From Escallonia rubra (taxonomy: Eukaryota; Streptophyta; Magnoliopsida; Escalloniales; Escalloniaceae), in contig JAVXUO010000180.1 in assembly GCA_033065855.1 (NCBI GenBank), forward strand, positions 1-64,000: 64,000 nt of DNA, in the 5' to 3' direction. The notes beneath the pieces were generated by a model that saw only the letters and a program-made list of their open reading frames with translations, had not been told where the DNA came from and did not search any database. How positions within the stretch are numbered: position 1 is the first letter of the stretch; every line of letters begins with the position of its first letter. Positions 12,701-25,550 of the stretch are shown piece by piece. The position numbers and the translations under genes were made by a program.

Positions 12701-15294
12701 ATCTGAAAAGCTCTTTCCACTGATGAACCAGCACAAGTAGTTAGTAGATTGTTAAAGGAAGTCGAAGAATTAAAAAGCCAATGTTTATATCTTACTGCAT
12801 CAGTCTCAATAACGTTGTCAGCTTCTTCATACCCTGCCATGTCTGGAATGTCATCCTCCTCCTCACCTCCAAAGTAAGAAGAGATTGACTGAATAGTATT
12901 CTTCTTGCTAATTTCAATTGTCTCCATAGAAGGCAGATTTTCCTCATCATCACTTTTGGTTTCTACAACATAAACAAACATAGGTCAGGTGGGAACTTAA
13001 AGCCAATATATAGGGTCAAAGCAAAAAGACCATTGTTGTTTAACAGGTTTGGAAAACTATCTTATCGGTCCTTAGCATTTTCATTTGAAGCAACTGCACA
13101 AGTTGGGCAGGCACTAGAATAAAAAATTTGGCCCCCACCTTACAAATCTCAACAGTCCCACCAGCACTGTAATCTGGCCATCATCCTTCAACACCCGACA
13201 ACACGGCTATCAACCATTGAAACCCCAGTTAAATGACAGATCGCACACCATAACTATACACTCATCTCCCTTCAACACCAAACCTAAACCCCACCCATTT
13301 TCCCTGACTTTTGACGTACACATACAGAGAATATTCCTGCAATCATGAGAAACAAAGGACAGCACCATCATCTCCACAATCTCGAGCTCTTAACAGGGTT
13401 CCTGATGCCACCTAAAAACAAGTGCAACACTTTTATCCCCAAGATATAGCCCAAAGAACATCTACCTTTTGGTTTCCCATGAGTCGCTAGCCAGCCATCA
13501 TTATCTTCATTGTCAAGCAAAAATTCACCTCCAGCAGCTTCATATTCTTCTTCTACTGACGCGGCTCTCCGTAAGCAAGGAACTGAAATGTAACACGGAC
13601 CAGGAATTACATTCAATATGAGCAACAGAATCATAAGTTGTGATTGAATTCGAAAAGAAGAATGCTTCAACCAGTAAAGGGACCAACAAAGAAACTCTAC
13701 AAACTCACATACAAACTGATAGTTGTTATGGTGGCCATCACTAATATTTAGATAGTTCGACCAACTTGTACAAGCAAGTTTTAAATTTAAGATGCCAATG
13801 GTTCATACAAGATATCGACACCTGAATTTTAGTTCCACAAATACTACGTCTGGAAATTGTACAACGAGGAAACAGAGGGTCAACCACTATCTCAAAGTAC
13901 TTTAGATCTCGCTTCAATTTAAATCATAGAGAACATTATAGGACAAAAACAAGCAGACATTGTAAAAAAATTATAAGTCTCATCAACCTAGCACCATCTA
14001 AATCTTTCATATTGTCAAGGTCTTACTAAGCGATACAGTAGCTTTAGTCGGCTACATGAAACTCATTTTAACAGATCAAAAGTCAGTTACCATTTCGGGT
14101 GATCAAGAATTGTTTCTCCGTAGGCAAATATGACTTCCGCTTGCTTGGCTCGCCTGATTCCCTATTCACAAAAGTAGAAAGCATTGAGAATTCAAAAGCA
14201 ACCTACCTTACTAAGGATTAGATATGCATCACTATTAATGCTTTCTTATTCTTTGTTCGTGTCTACTAAGCAAAAACAATGGATTAGTGAAAATGACAGA
14301 AAACCTGGTACTACGTAAAAATTCAATGATTGTAATGCAACAAAGGAGAAGAATAACAAAGAGACAAGTCACCAATAAATTTACAGTAGAACTAAAAGCT
14401 TTACAAAAAGTCACAAACTTAAATGACATACTTAGTAAGAAATCCAAACTTCTGTAACGACTATGTATGCAGCGCTTAGTTCAACACTCAGGTCCTTCAA
14501 CATGTTGGTGTTGCCTAGGTTCTGATGAAATGGGAAATAAAGAAAACCAACTCGATAAGCAAAGCTGTCTCCATTCGATTTCACGGCAATTACCCTCACA
14601 CAAAAATTTACAAAATTGCCATGCTGGATACTCCCTCCGTTTTCATAAATATGTCCCCTCTGCCTTCTTGTGTATTCATAGAATAGAATTTGAACATGTT
14701 AAAAAATGGACTTCATTTGTTGATTTACCCTTGTTTTCAAAATCTTTTTTTTCGAGAAAAAAACATTTATTTAAGTTATACCCCCACCGGTTCGTTATTT
14801 TGTCCCCTTTGAACACAATTTGAACATGTAAACTTTTGACTTTACTCCTTGTTTTGTTGACTTTACGCATTGTTTTGGCCATAGCTTAACTTGTCAAGAC
14901 ATAGTTATTTGGTCTACAATTACTAATACAGTTCAATTTAGTGTTTAAATGTTTGGATTGTCTCCTAGAAACTTGCAAAAAGTGGAAGGGGTAAAAATTA
15001 CGAGATGTGTGTACAAAGACTTGAATCTTCCTGATCTCAATTGCCCCACAACCAATACAACACCAGCCGATCCAATTATATAAGCTCAAAGACTAAAATT
15101 TTGGAGATACCAACGGCAGAGAACGGTAAATACCAGGACCAGGTGGGGCACTTGGATACGAGGTTGTCGCCAGCGACGATGAACTCGTTGATGCTGAGAA
15201 CGCCCTTCTCCTTAAAGGCCGAGACTGTACGAGGATTCGTGATCCTCTCGACGGTGCCCTTGAATGCCTCGTGGAACTTTTGCGACAGCACCAT
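9701..15294 (-). CDS. ATG3: Autophagy-related protein 3, ATG8-PE conjugating E2-like enzyme
   Basis: Nine exons (minus strand): 15134-15294, 14091-14161, 13466-13582, 12796-12962, 12423-12508, 12240-12291, 11141-11206, 10313-10440, 9701-9797. All junctions are GT-AG and in phase, giving 314 residues; Arabidopsis ATG3 is about 313. The protein starts [19 protein letters not shown] and ends [13 protein letters not shown], both family hallmarks. The HPC motif in exon 8 carries the catalytic cysteine, about Cys259, which receives ATG8 from ATG7 and passes it to phosphatidylethanolamine in the cytosol. The acidic flexible insert (about residues 95-170, EEEDDIPDM) is the region that contacts ATG7 and ATG8 in the family. 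A telobox-like AAACCCTAG at 15346-15354 lies just upstream of the ATG, probably in the 5' UTR. Intron 1 holds a Stowaway-like MITE. Confidence 0.96.
14631..14991. mobile_element. Stowaway-like MITE, compound, in ATG3 intron 1
   Basis: After a TA the segment begins CTCCCTCCGTTTTCATAAAT, and it ends GTGGAAGGGG before TA, which fits diverged Stowaway (Tc1/mariner) ends with a TA target site. A second internal start of the same type, CCCCCACCGGTTCG after TA, occurs near 14781, and the words TTTGAACATGT follow both starts. It therefore looks like two related copies, tandem or nested. Confidence 0.5.
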
Positions 15295-15555
15295 CTTGCA
15301 AAGGCTGGATTCAAACGTTGGAAGTCACTTGGGGATTTCGAACAGAAACCCTAGAACTTGTCAGAGTCGCATGAAAGTAAACTTGGGCGTAAAAAGTTTA
15401 AGGTTTCGTAATACGTTGGAGAGCCGGTTTGTTCGGTCAAGTAAAACTCTGTTTTAGAGAGTATTTGGCTTAACTATACTTATGTGAGGCGTGAACTTTA
15501 TATATCCAATGGTATAAAGTTTGAGAATGTAACCGTATATTACGTGATTAAAAAC
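15295..15555. promoter_or_regulatory. ATG3 upstream region
   Basis: This is the presumed ATG3 promoter and 5' UTR. It contains the telobox AAACCCTAG at 15346-15354. No clear TATA box at a convincing distance was identified. Confidence 0.4.
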
Positions 15556-15749
15556 TAGGGTGCAACTTGGGCCAAACAACTTGTGGACAATATGTATGAG
15601 AATGAGTTTACTTTTTTAGTTATCAGGATAGATGTGAGCTCAAAATTTTGGGTCCATCAAATATATGGGCTGAACATGAGTAAAGGTTTCGACAAGCTCT
15701 TCCAGCCCGTGAGAAAATCAGTCCGTCTAACTATTATATAATATAAATT

Positions 15750-15820
<71 letters not shown>

Positions 15821-16170
15821 TCCTTTAATCTTTTTCTCTCATTTTGTCATAATTATTTGTTTCATGCTTATATTTAAGTTCAATTTGAGACTTTAATGTA
15901 CCTTTTTTCATTATCATGACTAAATTGTAGAGTTGGATGGTTAATAATAGGTTTCAAAATTGTTATAAAAAAAAACGTAATTCGTTACCATGGATAACTG
16001 TGGGCTCCTTGAGTCTAACCCGTGTCCATCAAATTTTTGATGAACTCGGCGTGGACATATATTATTAGGCCCGTAGATGGGCTAACTGGACATGGGCATG
16101 ACTTTTGAATAGTGGACTAGGCATGATCTGACCCCTTGAGCATGTCCAGCCCGCCCAAGTTGCACCCTTA
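15556..16170. mobile_element. hAT-like MITE with 8-bp target duplication
   Basis: The ends are inverted: the left reads TAGGGTGCAACTTGGGC and the right, reverse complemented, TAAGGGTGCAACTTGGGC. Both are flanked by the 8-bp direct repeat TTAAAAAC (15548-15555 and 16171-16178), the size made by hAT transposases. The 615-bp element has no coding capacity and carries a CA-then-TA microsatellite at about 15751-15815. Confidence 0.75.
15751..15815. repeat. Compound (CA)n(TA)n microsatellite
   Basis: About nine CA units run directly into about 24 TA units inside the hAT-like MITE. Confidence 0.9.
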
Positions 16171-16815
16171 TTAAAAACATAAAATTTGCGTTAATTGTCT
16201 TTACAGCCTCTTTGCGAGAGAGGAAAAGAAAAGAAAAAGTGACTCACTTCCTCCATTTTCTCTAGTTTGTGGATTTTTTAAGGAGATAAAATGGAGGAAG
16301 GTTTGTGCCTCTTTTATCTCTAAATCTTTCCTCTCAAAATTGAAAAGAAACAAAAAGAAAGGAAACTATCATAAGTAATATTTAACAATGCCCATATTAC
16401 CCTTGAAATTATGATGACTGAATTTTTAATGACTTTGGTTTCTTAACCTGTCATACCATTTATCACAAACAAACAGAAGAAGTAGGAGAAACGGTGGCTA
16501 GCTTCATTTCCTACAAACTCAAGTAAGAAGCCCAAAAAGGCAAGGGCTTCATATTGTGCCTGATAGGATAATTGGGTGTTAGAGTTGACTCATGATTGAT
16601 TCTTATACTTTTCGTTTGACATTTAATTAGATTTGGATGGTCGGATGTTTGTAGTCAACTCATAGCTAGATTATGTGTATTTTTATTGTGGCATTAACTG
16701 GTGATGTGAGACTTATCACATTATTATGGTATAAACTTTATGTGATGTTCTTTATAACCAATTATTTTCACTGTCTGAATTATGTTCTTAGTTAGAATCA
16801 TAATTTTAAGTCTTT

Positions 16816-17306
16816 GTTTGAATTAACACACTGTTGTATAAGGGTATTTTATGTAATGTTGTGTATTTTTTTTTTCCTGAACTCATAAATAAAAGAAAGG
16901 AATTATGCTTTCCTTTATCTCTTAAACCCACAAACAAGAATAAGGAAAACTGTATTCCCTTCTCTTCCTTTCTCTTTTATTCCTTTCTTTTCTTTTCTCG
17001 CATCTTAAAACTCGCAAACAGGATGCTAATGATCATTATACACTATTTGTTTGAATTAACACACTGTTGTATAAGGGTATTTTATGTAATGTTGTATCTT
17101 TTTTTTTTCTTTTTCTGAACTTACAAATAAAAGAAAGGAATGATGCTTTCCTTTTTCTCTTAAACCCAAAAACAAGAGTAAGGAAAACTGTATTCTCTCA
17201 TCTTTCTTTTTCTTCTCTTCATTTCTCTTTTCTTCATTTCTTTTTCTTTTTTATCCTCTCAAAACTAGCAAACAGGCTGCTAATGATCATTATATACAGT
17301 GTATTT
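16816..17306. repeat. Tandem duplication, two units of about 233-258 bp
   Basis: Both units begin GTTTGAATTAACACACTG (16816 and 17049) and end near GCTAATGATCATTATA. They differ mainly in the length of their pyrimidine-rich tracts. The open frames here that read as Phe/Leu/Ser-rich peptides are artefacts of those tracts. Confidence 0.85.
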
Positions 17307-20300
17307 CTTTTTCCTTTATCTTTTTCCTTAACAGCACCGGTCACCATCCTTTCCAAACATCACCAACATCTTCGGAGCATCACTATGCATCACCCCAGCA
17401 CTACCAACCACCCAAGTCAAACTCAAAACCCCATCGCACCACCACCATATCCTCCACGACCAACCACCATGGCACTACCCAAATCCACCAGCCATTCCTG
17501 CCATCATCTATCTGCTATGAATGTTGCAGCCTAACCCTCATGAACAGCATAGTCCAAGGCACCCCACCCATGTGCCACATCTTAAATTCAACCCAAAAGA
17601 AAACGGACGAGAAAACACACCCACACTTTTAGTATTAGATCTGCCAAACGTTATGCTTAATTTGTCTCATTAATTCTGATCAATGGGTTTTTGAAAAGAA
17701 AGGTCATTCCTCCAACAGCGCCGTCACGCCAAAACTGAAACCCTCATCCGCCAGTGTTGTCATGCGATGATGCATCTCCAGCCACTAACACGGCAATCTC
17801 TGACCGTTTTCACGTGATGATGGGTCTTACCTCTACCAGAGCCATGGCCGTTGACTTCAACATCAGCACCGATGGTGCACTAGTATGCTAAATCTATGAC
17901 AAAAATGGTCAAGGGTGAAGATTGGTGCTGGGGGTGTCTAGCAAAGCTAGGGACATGGGTAGTTAAAGGTCGGTGGATTTATGGTTTATGGGCAGTAAAT
18001 TCAAGAATTTACCTTCCAATGGTCACTAAAGTTATTATGTTAAAACTGTGATGTATTTTAAGACTCCGTTTGATCAAAAGATGTCATTGATATTTGTCGA
18101 AACTAATTGACACACATGTAATTTTGCCTTAACTTCATTGACATAAATGTAATTAACCTTTTCATTCTCATGTTTTTAGTTCTAAAATAGTACTCTGTAT
18201 CAAGTCTTTTTGAGGAAAACGAGATAAAAATAGCAAATATTTTGCTGATTAGCGGTGACAAATTTTATAGGTCCCGCAGTCTGAAACATGGTTATATATA
18301 TATATATATATATATATTTGTGCCTCCGCTCGCATGAGGAGAATATATTCGCCACAATTATGTTCGTCATACCAACATGCTATTACGGTTCAATAAAACA
18401 CAGACCCGCGTTGATATTGTTGAAAAATCATAATCCAATGAAAATCGCTAAAGAAAGATGGAGTGCAACACATCAACCATAGATCGACTCACCTGTGGAG
18501 TGTAACTCACCGAAGGTTGACCTGAGCAAATAAGGGGCCGTGTTCCCGACGAATTCACTACAATTTACAGTGCAGAGTGGTTAAAATCTATGGAGGATAT
18601 GAAAGTTGTTGAACTCCCGCACGTCTCATTAGATTAGTTGCATCATTGGATCATATATGTTAGATCTCGCTGTCGATGCCACCCACCCTCGCCATTTCAG
18701 ATCTCGGCGTCGATGGTGTCATTGTTAATTGTTGCCACCGTTTGAAACTTCCATTGATGTTACTGTGCTATTAATCTCGTTGTTGACTTGGATGGTGATG
18801 AGAATCTTTAGGGTGGCTATTTTATGCAATTTTATTGGGTCATGATATCATGTCAGTATGATATGATGACGTGTTTATGACAGGTGTGTATTGGATATTT
18901 TGTCGTGCGTGGGAGATCAAAGGTGTATGAAGAGTTTTTAGCCCAAATATTGCAATTGAGTAAGTTATTAACTTATACGCTAGACTCTGAACTTATTTAC
19001 GGATGCACGATAGTTTTGAAAAACGTGGTATGAGACCACGAGTTCAAACCATTGAAATGTAGTTTGAAATCACCTTTTCAGATGACATAATTAATTGAAA
19101 AAATCATAACCGGGGAAATCCTGGATTGAAAACATGTTTTCCAAGAATGGTAAAGAAGTTTCAAAATGCTACATACAACTAAATAAGTTAATGCATTACA
19201 ACATTCAAGTCAAGAACTCGGTGTATGAATGTTATAAATTGTTTCAAACAATGTCTCGTTTACTTGGACAAGTACTCTCTCTCTCTTGAGTGAATAGTAA
19301 AAAAAATATACTAAGATAATGGAGAGGGATACAAAATATGCCCAGATAGGTAAGTAAAAGACTTAGGGATGACATCTGATACGAATTGCAATAAATTAAA
19401 AGCCTACAATAACATTAACCAAAAAATAACAACAAACTATAAAAATACATAAAAACCTACAAATAATAAGACTATTTTTTGAGTGAAGAGTAGAAATATG
19501 TTACTATTGTACGACGTCTTGCCCTCGTCCTCACTCTGACCCCACAAAAATTTTACTGTAGACCGTTAGCATGAATCGATTACGTGGCCTCCCTAAATAC
19601 ATAGCATAGGAAAAAGGGTTAAAAAAAAACAAGGAAAGAAGAAAACCAATACCCACGAAAAATGGAACCTTCTGATAGGAGGATTAGATTTCCTTAGATT
19701 CCTTTTGCACATTCTGCCCAATAATTCTTCTTGTCATGAGTATAAAGAGCTGAGTGTGGTGCTCACAGTCTCACAAGTCACACATCTGAATTGGCAAATC
19801 CAACTTGTCTTTGCATGCAACATTTCTTCTTTCCAGCTCCAAAATTGTCAACATTCTAAAAGACCCTAAAGCATATATATTTCATAAATATTCACATGGG
19901 CACAAGCCTTCATGGGCTACTTCCAACAGGAGACACAAACTTTCAAAAGCAACTAAAGTACAAAGAGGATTCTTCAAAACCCCGAAAGCAGCCGGGTTAT
20001 CAAAGGAAAAGTCAGTTTATTCCACAAAATACCTAAAATAAAGAACAAAAGAGAAAAAAAGAAAAGAAAAAAGAAAGCTTGCGTTAAAAGAATACATGAA
20101 TAAATAAGATAATAGGATATAAACCCTAATGCTGTCCATACAATTGGCAGCCCCACCATGCACACACATTTCATTTTCAAGCATCACAAATGACATGTCA
20201 ATAAATAACCAGATTTTTTTGGGTACTCTTTTAACTACGTCGATCGCTTAAGGATTGAATTTTTGCGCAATTAGAGCGGTGTTGGAGTGTGAGAGGAAAC

Positions 20301-21441
20301 CTATATGTTCCACCGTTCGCCCACTGCCGGATCCCACCACTTTTCCCTTACATTTAACTCACTACTTTCACCTTTCCCTAGTATTAGCCGTTGCCTAAAC
20401 ACGTCTACGTACTATCATTGGATATTTAAACGTGCTTCCACGGGATTAAACTCGATGTTTACTGGCTACAGAAATGCTTGAAAGCATATCTGTGCTTCTT
20501 TTATTTCTTTCTTTCTTTTTTTCATATGCTCCATCCTGGCTGTTGTCAAATTTCAACTTTAGGTCTTTGGTAGAACCGTTAATATCCATCTGCTGGATTC
20601 ATTGTACTAGTGGCATCTAATGCATAACCAGCTGGTTCATGCCAAAAGGAAAAAGGAAGTTTTCCTGTGTAACGAAATCTAATGTCTAGCTATTTCTGGT
20701 TAAATACATTCACCTGGGAGTCAAGCTGCAGATGTGACACCATAAATCGGCACACCACAATCACATGTGCAGCTGTAGCTCACGCGGAAAGGGTCGGTCC
20801 AGATATTTTTCCTGTAGCGCGAGGTGTCTAAGTTTTCGATGCATCTTCCTGCAGCAGAATCAAACATGTTATGATGACTCTGCTAACATGCATTGTATTT
20901 GTTTGTTAATATCTCATTCACTGTCTCCATCATTGCCAATGTCAAGGCTTTGAGGGCCAAACTCAGGCACTTAACCTGGACAAGCATTTTGCAGGGGCTT
21001 ATTAGGCCATGTGATACCTTTAGACATAACACATGGTCATGCACATCTGAACACACATGATGCCTATATTTCTTGCTTTGGTGATTGGCATCCAGATCGA
21101 TTTTGGAGAAAAGTTAGTAGTAGTAGGTTCCAATGCACTGAAACCCATGCCCCCCCCCCCCCCTCCCTTCCTTCAAAATAGGCAATAACACATACGAACA
21201 AGTCTGGAAAGGGCTGAACGACCTTGTGTGTTGCATATGTAGTAGATTTACGCAGAAAGAATAAATATTGTCTTCTAGTCACCTATTGAACAACTTACCA
21301 ACTCAAGTAACATAAAACTGATTATACCCTTGTTGCTCTCTTGAGTTGGGTTGCTTTGATTATTGAGAAAGGAATGGACTGTTGCACCAAAATTAAGCAA
21401 ATAAGTACACGAGTTATATTGTAGATAAATATCATGAAAAG
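17307..21441. other. Spacer left of the ERF gene
   Basis: No gene was recognised. It contains an ACC/CAT-rich stretch at about 17330-17930 resembling the cores of the GGT-rich repeats, a TA microsatellite at about 18293-18316, and a run of 14 C at 21150-21163. The part next to 21442 is the ERF 3' flank. Confidence 0.45.
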
Positions 21442-22107
21442 CTATGTAATGTATTCCCATAAGAATGGCTCCTCGAGGTGAAATCCACTTTCAGGCTCGG
21501 GCAATTGCAGCCATGGCGAGGAAGATAATCGGTCAAATGAAGCCGTGGAATTTGGAAAGAGATCGGGAAGGTCAAACAATGTATCGTCACTGGTACTTGC
21601 TAGAGAAGCTGACGATTCTTGAGTTTCACACAATGTGTGATCACTCTCGCTTGGCTTGGCTTTGGCTCTTGTATTTCTGCCTTCGTAGTAATTAAACATG
21701 CCGGCTGCTGCTTTTGCAGCCGCGGTTTGAATATCTTTAGGCGAAGAAGTAGCAGGACATGGAAGGTCTTGAGCTAGTTCCGGAAAGTTGAGGTGAGCCA
21801 AGTGGCCCTTTATAGCTATTGCAGCTACATCATGAGCTCTAGCTGCCATTTCGGCTGTTGGATACGTTCCAAGCCAAATTCTTGATTTCTTTCTAGGCTC
21901 GCGTATCTCTGACACCCATTTCCCCCAACTTCGCATCCTAACACCGCGATACCTTGGGCTCTTCCCTGCATTGCTGCTCTTCTTGTGCTGCTTTCCAGTC
22001 TCAGTATTGTTGCATCTTTTGGTTGTGGAGCCAGAGGAGGAAGAAGAAGAAGAATAGTTGTGTGCTTCATCACATTCCATACCAACTGAAGGGCTGTGTT
22101 TCATCAT
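21442..22107 (-). CDS. AP2/ERF transcription factor, DREB A-4 (group III) type
   Basis: Intronless, 221 residues, as is usual for this group. A Ser-rich N-terminus is followed by one AP2 domain (about 52-109) starting [19 protein letters not shown]. The Val in WVSEIREP is the DREB-type residue (position 14 of the domain). A basic [20 protein letters not shown] block and then AHLNFPELA follow. The conserved tract [14 protein letters not shown] (about 122-135) right after the domain is characteristic of the TINY/ERF034-039 subgroup. The acidic tail contains DLPDLFP and ends LWEYIT, likely an activation region. By family it is a nuclear DNA-binding protein acting on DRE/CRT-type elements in stress or growth responses. 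The exact orthologue cannot be fixed by eye. Confidence 0.95.
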   Translation of the reverse strand: MMKHSPSVGMECDEAHNYSSSSSSSGSTTKRCNNTETGKQHKKSSNAGKSPRYRGVRMRSWGKWVSEIREPRKKSRIWLGTYPTAEMAARAHDVAAIAIKGHLAHLNFPELAQDLPCPATSSPKDIQTAAAKAAAGMFNYYEGRNTRAKAKPSESDHTLCETQESSASLASTSDDTLFDLPDLFPNSTASFDRLSSSPWLQLPEPESGFHLEEPFLWEYIT

Positions 22108-23929
22108 TTTGGAGATGTTGCCTTGAGGGCTTGAGGGAGAGTGATCAAACAGGATGCTTTAAAAGAGAAGAGAGGGGCCTGCTTTAATGATTCCTTTATG
22201 GGCCAATGGTACAAAAAGAGCTACAGTTCAACTCCACATCATCTCTTCATGAGGAGTCTTTTCAGAATGGTAATACTACATTTCTTGATCTAAAGAAGAA
22301 CCACCTCTAGGTAACATGTCTTGCAACACCATGATCCACATGCAAAAATGAGGAAGATTACTTGTACTTGGAAAGTGACACAAACTTTGGACAACTTTGG
22401 CTTACGGATCAATCAAAGTTAAAGCAACTATGCAGTAAATTCAGACTAAAGAAGGGATCTTTTGGTATAAATCAATGAGATGGTCAAGGAAAGATTAAAG
22501 GGTAATCAAATCAATCAAGGCCAGTTTTGTTGTGAAATGAAACCTCCCTTTTTAGGTCATCCCCACCAAGGATAAGATACATTCAATTTGTTTTCATGGC
22601 CAACCCATGGCCTACTGGAATCCAGCCCACACGTTGTCTTGCTTTGCTCATCACGCAAGGACCACGCTAGCTGTTACTGGTTCTAACCAGCCCTTCACTG
22701 ATATTTTTATGGCGGTTCAGAACATGTACACCCGAGAGATTTTATGTTAAAAGTCTAGAATTCTGCCTCTCACTTCAATTGTCTTTGTTTTCCCAAAGAA
22801 AAAAAGGAAGGATAATCGAGGGGAAATTTGGAACGTTATGAGGTTATATTGTTCAAAGAAACCTTGGTACCTCTTTATCTAAAGTCATGGATGTTTAAGA
22901 TGAGTTTCACATCGAAGTTACTTCCGCTTGAAAAAAGTGACAAACGCCAAGAATTGCAGTTGAGTAAAGTCACATACATCCGCTAGCTCTTTGATTGTAA
23001 CGGCAAATATTTGCATTTGACATGCTTAAATGCAAAAGCATTTTGTAGCGAAACGAGCCACACAACATCTTTTTTTTCCTTCTTCTTTTAAAAGTATTTT
23101 CAGGACTTCCAAACGTAGCGCCATTTCAGACCTGATCGAACTTAAACTAAACCAGTCATGAGTGACCGGCAATTTCTGTAAGACTGTCTCAAAAGAAGGA
23201 TTAGGGACTCTAATTTCTGATGTCGAGATTGATTTGGCGATGGAGATTTCTGTGGTTCTGCTGTTGGTTCGTGGTGGCTTTTAAGTCTTCGTCTCAATGA
23301 CACTTCTTGTTGTATGGCCGTCCTTCTCGTACCTGTGGTGGGCTTTGATGTTAACCATGTTTCTTAAATATCAGTACTGTATTGGACTAGCGTGGTCCTA
23401 GGACTAGATGCGTGTTCATTAATGCCAAATTTGACAATTACGTGTTAGCAGATAGGTCCTCAATCAGCTCTTTATCCTCCCTTCCTTCCATACAAATTCT
23501 GATTGGGACGGAGTCGGGAATTAATCTTACAGTGGGCACCGAAAATTAGACCACTCTATATAACGTCACCGAAATATTTAAAATGACCAAAAATATATTT
23601 CTTTTAACTATCCCTAGAATTTTTAGACAGTTTAACATGAAAAACGACCAAAAAAAAAAACATATCCTTTAAGTATTTATAACATTTTTAAACGGGCAAA
23701 CTTGTCAACATAAGTCAAAAATACCTTATAACGGGGAAACAAATTTGGAACCGTAGGTAGGCAGGCATCTGCCCACCGGTACCACCTGCTAACTCTGCAT
23801 CTCAATTCTAGCATAACCAACTCTTTGTCTCACAGGGAGGAGTAGCACTCCCACAACACGTTGATTTTTTTTTTCGAGGCCAATAATGGGTAACATTTTT
23901 GTGCTGAACCATGTGGTCTTTCGGACTAA
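22108..23929. promoter_or_regulatory. Upstream region of the ERF gene
   Basis: This is the presumed ERF promoter and beyond. A TATA-like CTTTTAAAGC lies about 50 bases 5' of the ATG on the minus strand, at about 22156-22165. No other gene or clear element was seen. Confidence 0.35.
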
Positions 23930-24047
23930 TCTATACTATATATAATAGGATTCGATTGATATCTTCTTTTCCTTCCAAACCCCAAATCCTATTTTCTTGA
24001 ATTCTTACAATTTTAAAATTAAGTTAAATAGGTGTTAAATTTTAATT

Positions 24048-24361
24048 GGGAGCTGATCCGTTGAGAGCGTGGGCAAAATAGGAGAAGTTGCAAACGCGAT
24101 CTGACCGTCCATCCCGAAAGATGGACGGTCCAAATCGCGCCTTTTTCGAATACTGTCAGTCGTCCGCGATACAGTATAGCGGACGGACTTTTTTACCTTT
24201 TTGCCCTCTGACCCGTCCGCTATACTGTATCGCGGACGGTCCAAAATTTTTTTTTACGTTTTTTTTAAGTTCGTCCGCTACATAATGTAGCGGACGATTT
24301 TTTTACAAAAATAGCCTCCTGTTCCATCCGCTACATTATGTAGCGGAGGAGTAAGCAGGCA
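24048..24361. repeat. Left terminal inverted repeat of the MULE
   Basis: It contains several internal hairpins: a GACCGTCCATC...GATGGACGGTC arm pair, two mutually inverted GTCCGCGATACAGTATAGCG blocks, and two mutually inverted CCGCTACATAATGTAGCGG blocks. The matching right copy is 25237-25550. Confidence 0.9.
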
Positions 24362-25236
24362 TTATTTTTTTTTCCAGTCCTTTCTCTCATTAAAATTCTG
24401 ACATGTTTCTCTCTCTCTCTCTCTCTCATTTGTCTCGTCAATTTCTGACACACTCTATTTCCTCTCTCTCTCTATCTCTCATCAATTTATGACGCTTTCT
24501 CTCTCTTTTCTCTCACCATGATTTCTTTTATGGGTTCTGGATGTAACACATAATGTAAATAGTATGCATGGGTAAGGGAAGGCTGAATTTCAGCCGTGTC
24601 ATGTTGGTGCATGGTGAGGCCGTGGAGTGATGGCAGCCGTGGTGGAGTGCGGCTGGGTACGGGGACCTTGCGTAAGTGTATCGGAGCCAAAAGGTTGGAG
24701 AGAAACAGCCTTGGGGAGGCTGTCAAGTATGCTGTTGACAGGAAAAGGACCCACTGCCGTGAGGCAGTGTGTGTAGATTGGACAATAACAAGCCATTGCC
24801 GTGAGGCAGTGGCTGCTTTGCTGTGACTTGGGTTTGAGAAGATTATGCTTTGAAAAGAAAAATGAAGCAAGGGCAGTAGCTTGGAGGGAAACAAAAATTT
24901 AGTGAATGAAGGAGAAGATGATGGGTCTAGCTGTGGGAGTTGGAGAAATTGGTTATATGCATATGAGTATATGTATGTGTATATTAGAGAGTTACAAAAT
25001 GGTGTAGTGTGTAGTAAGTATGGAATGTGACATTGGATTTGTAAATGGGTGCCTGTGTAAAGAAGAAGAAGAATGAGGGGAAAGGACAATGGGGTGGCCC
25101 ATCTTTACGTGGGTATGTTTCTGGAGAACAAAAGAAGAAGAAGAAGAATGGTTTCTGGAGAACAAAAGAAGAAGAAGAATGGGGGGAAAGGACAAAGGGT
25201 GGGGCCCTTCAGCAAATCATGCCCACAGCAAATGTG

Positions 25237-25550
25237 TGCCTGCCTACTCCTCCGCTACATAATGTAGCGGATGGAACAGGAGGCTATTTTTGTAAAAAAA
25301 TCGTCCGCTACATTATGTAGCGGACGAACTTAAAAAAAACGTAAAAAAAAATTTTGGACCGTCCGCGATACAGTATAGCGGACGGGTCAGAGGGCAAAAA
25401 GGTAAAAAAGTCCGTCCGCTATACTGTATCGCGGACGACTGACAGTATTCGAAAAATGCGCGATTTGGACCGTCCATCTTTCGGGATGGACGGTCAGATC
25501 GCGTTTGCAACTTCTCTTATTTTGCCCACGCTCTCAACGGATCAGCTCCC
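25237..25550. repeat. Right terminal inverted repeat of the MULE
   Basis: This is the reverse complement of 24048-24361 with only a few differences by eye, for example at 25516 and 25458. Confidence 0.9.

Larger units (their letters stand above)
24048..25550. mobile_element. Mutator-like element (non-autonomous TIR-MULE)
   Basis: A 1503-bp element has nearly identical inverted repeats of about 314 bp at 24048-24361 and 25237-25550, starting GGGAGCTGATCCGTTGAG. It is flanked by a perfect 9-bp direct repeat ATTTTAATT (24039-24047 and 25551-25559). Long TIRs with a 9-bp TSD are diagnostic of MULEs. No transposase is present. The TIRs contain nested palindromes (see separate entry). The interior of about 875 bp includes CT microsatellites, a small internal duplication at about 25118-25190, and a stretch that on the minus strand looks like a 5' UTR followed by an ATG frame (24599-24796), possibly a captured gene fragment. 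The near-identity of the TIRs points to a young insertion. Confidence 0.9.

Noticed and set aside
19021-19060. B-box-like GAGTTCAAACC suggesting a tRNA gene or SINE
   Set aside because: No convincing A box at the right spacing, no cloverleaf and no target duplication.
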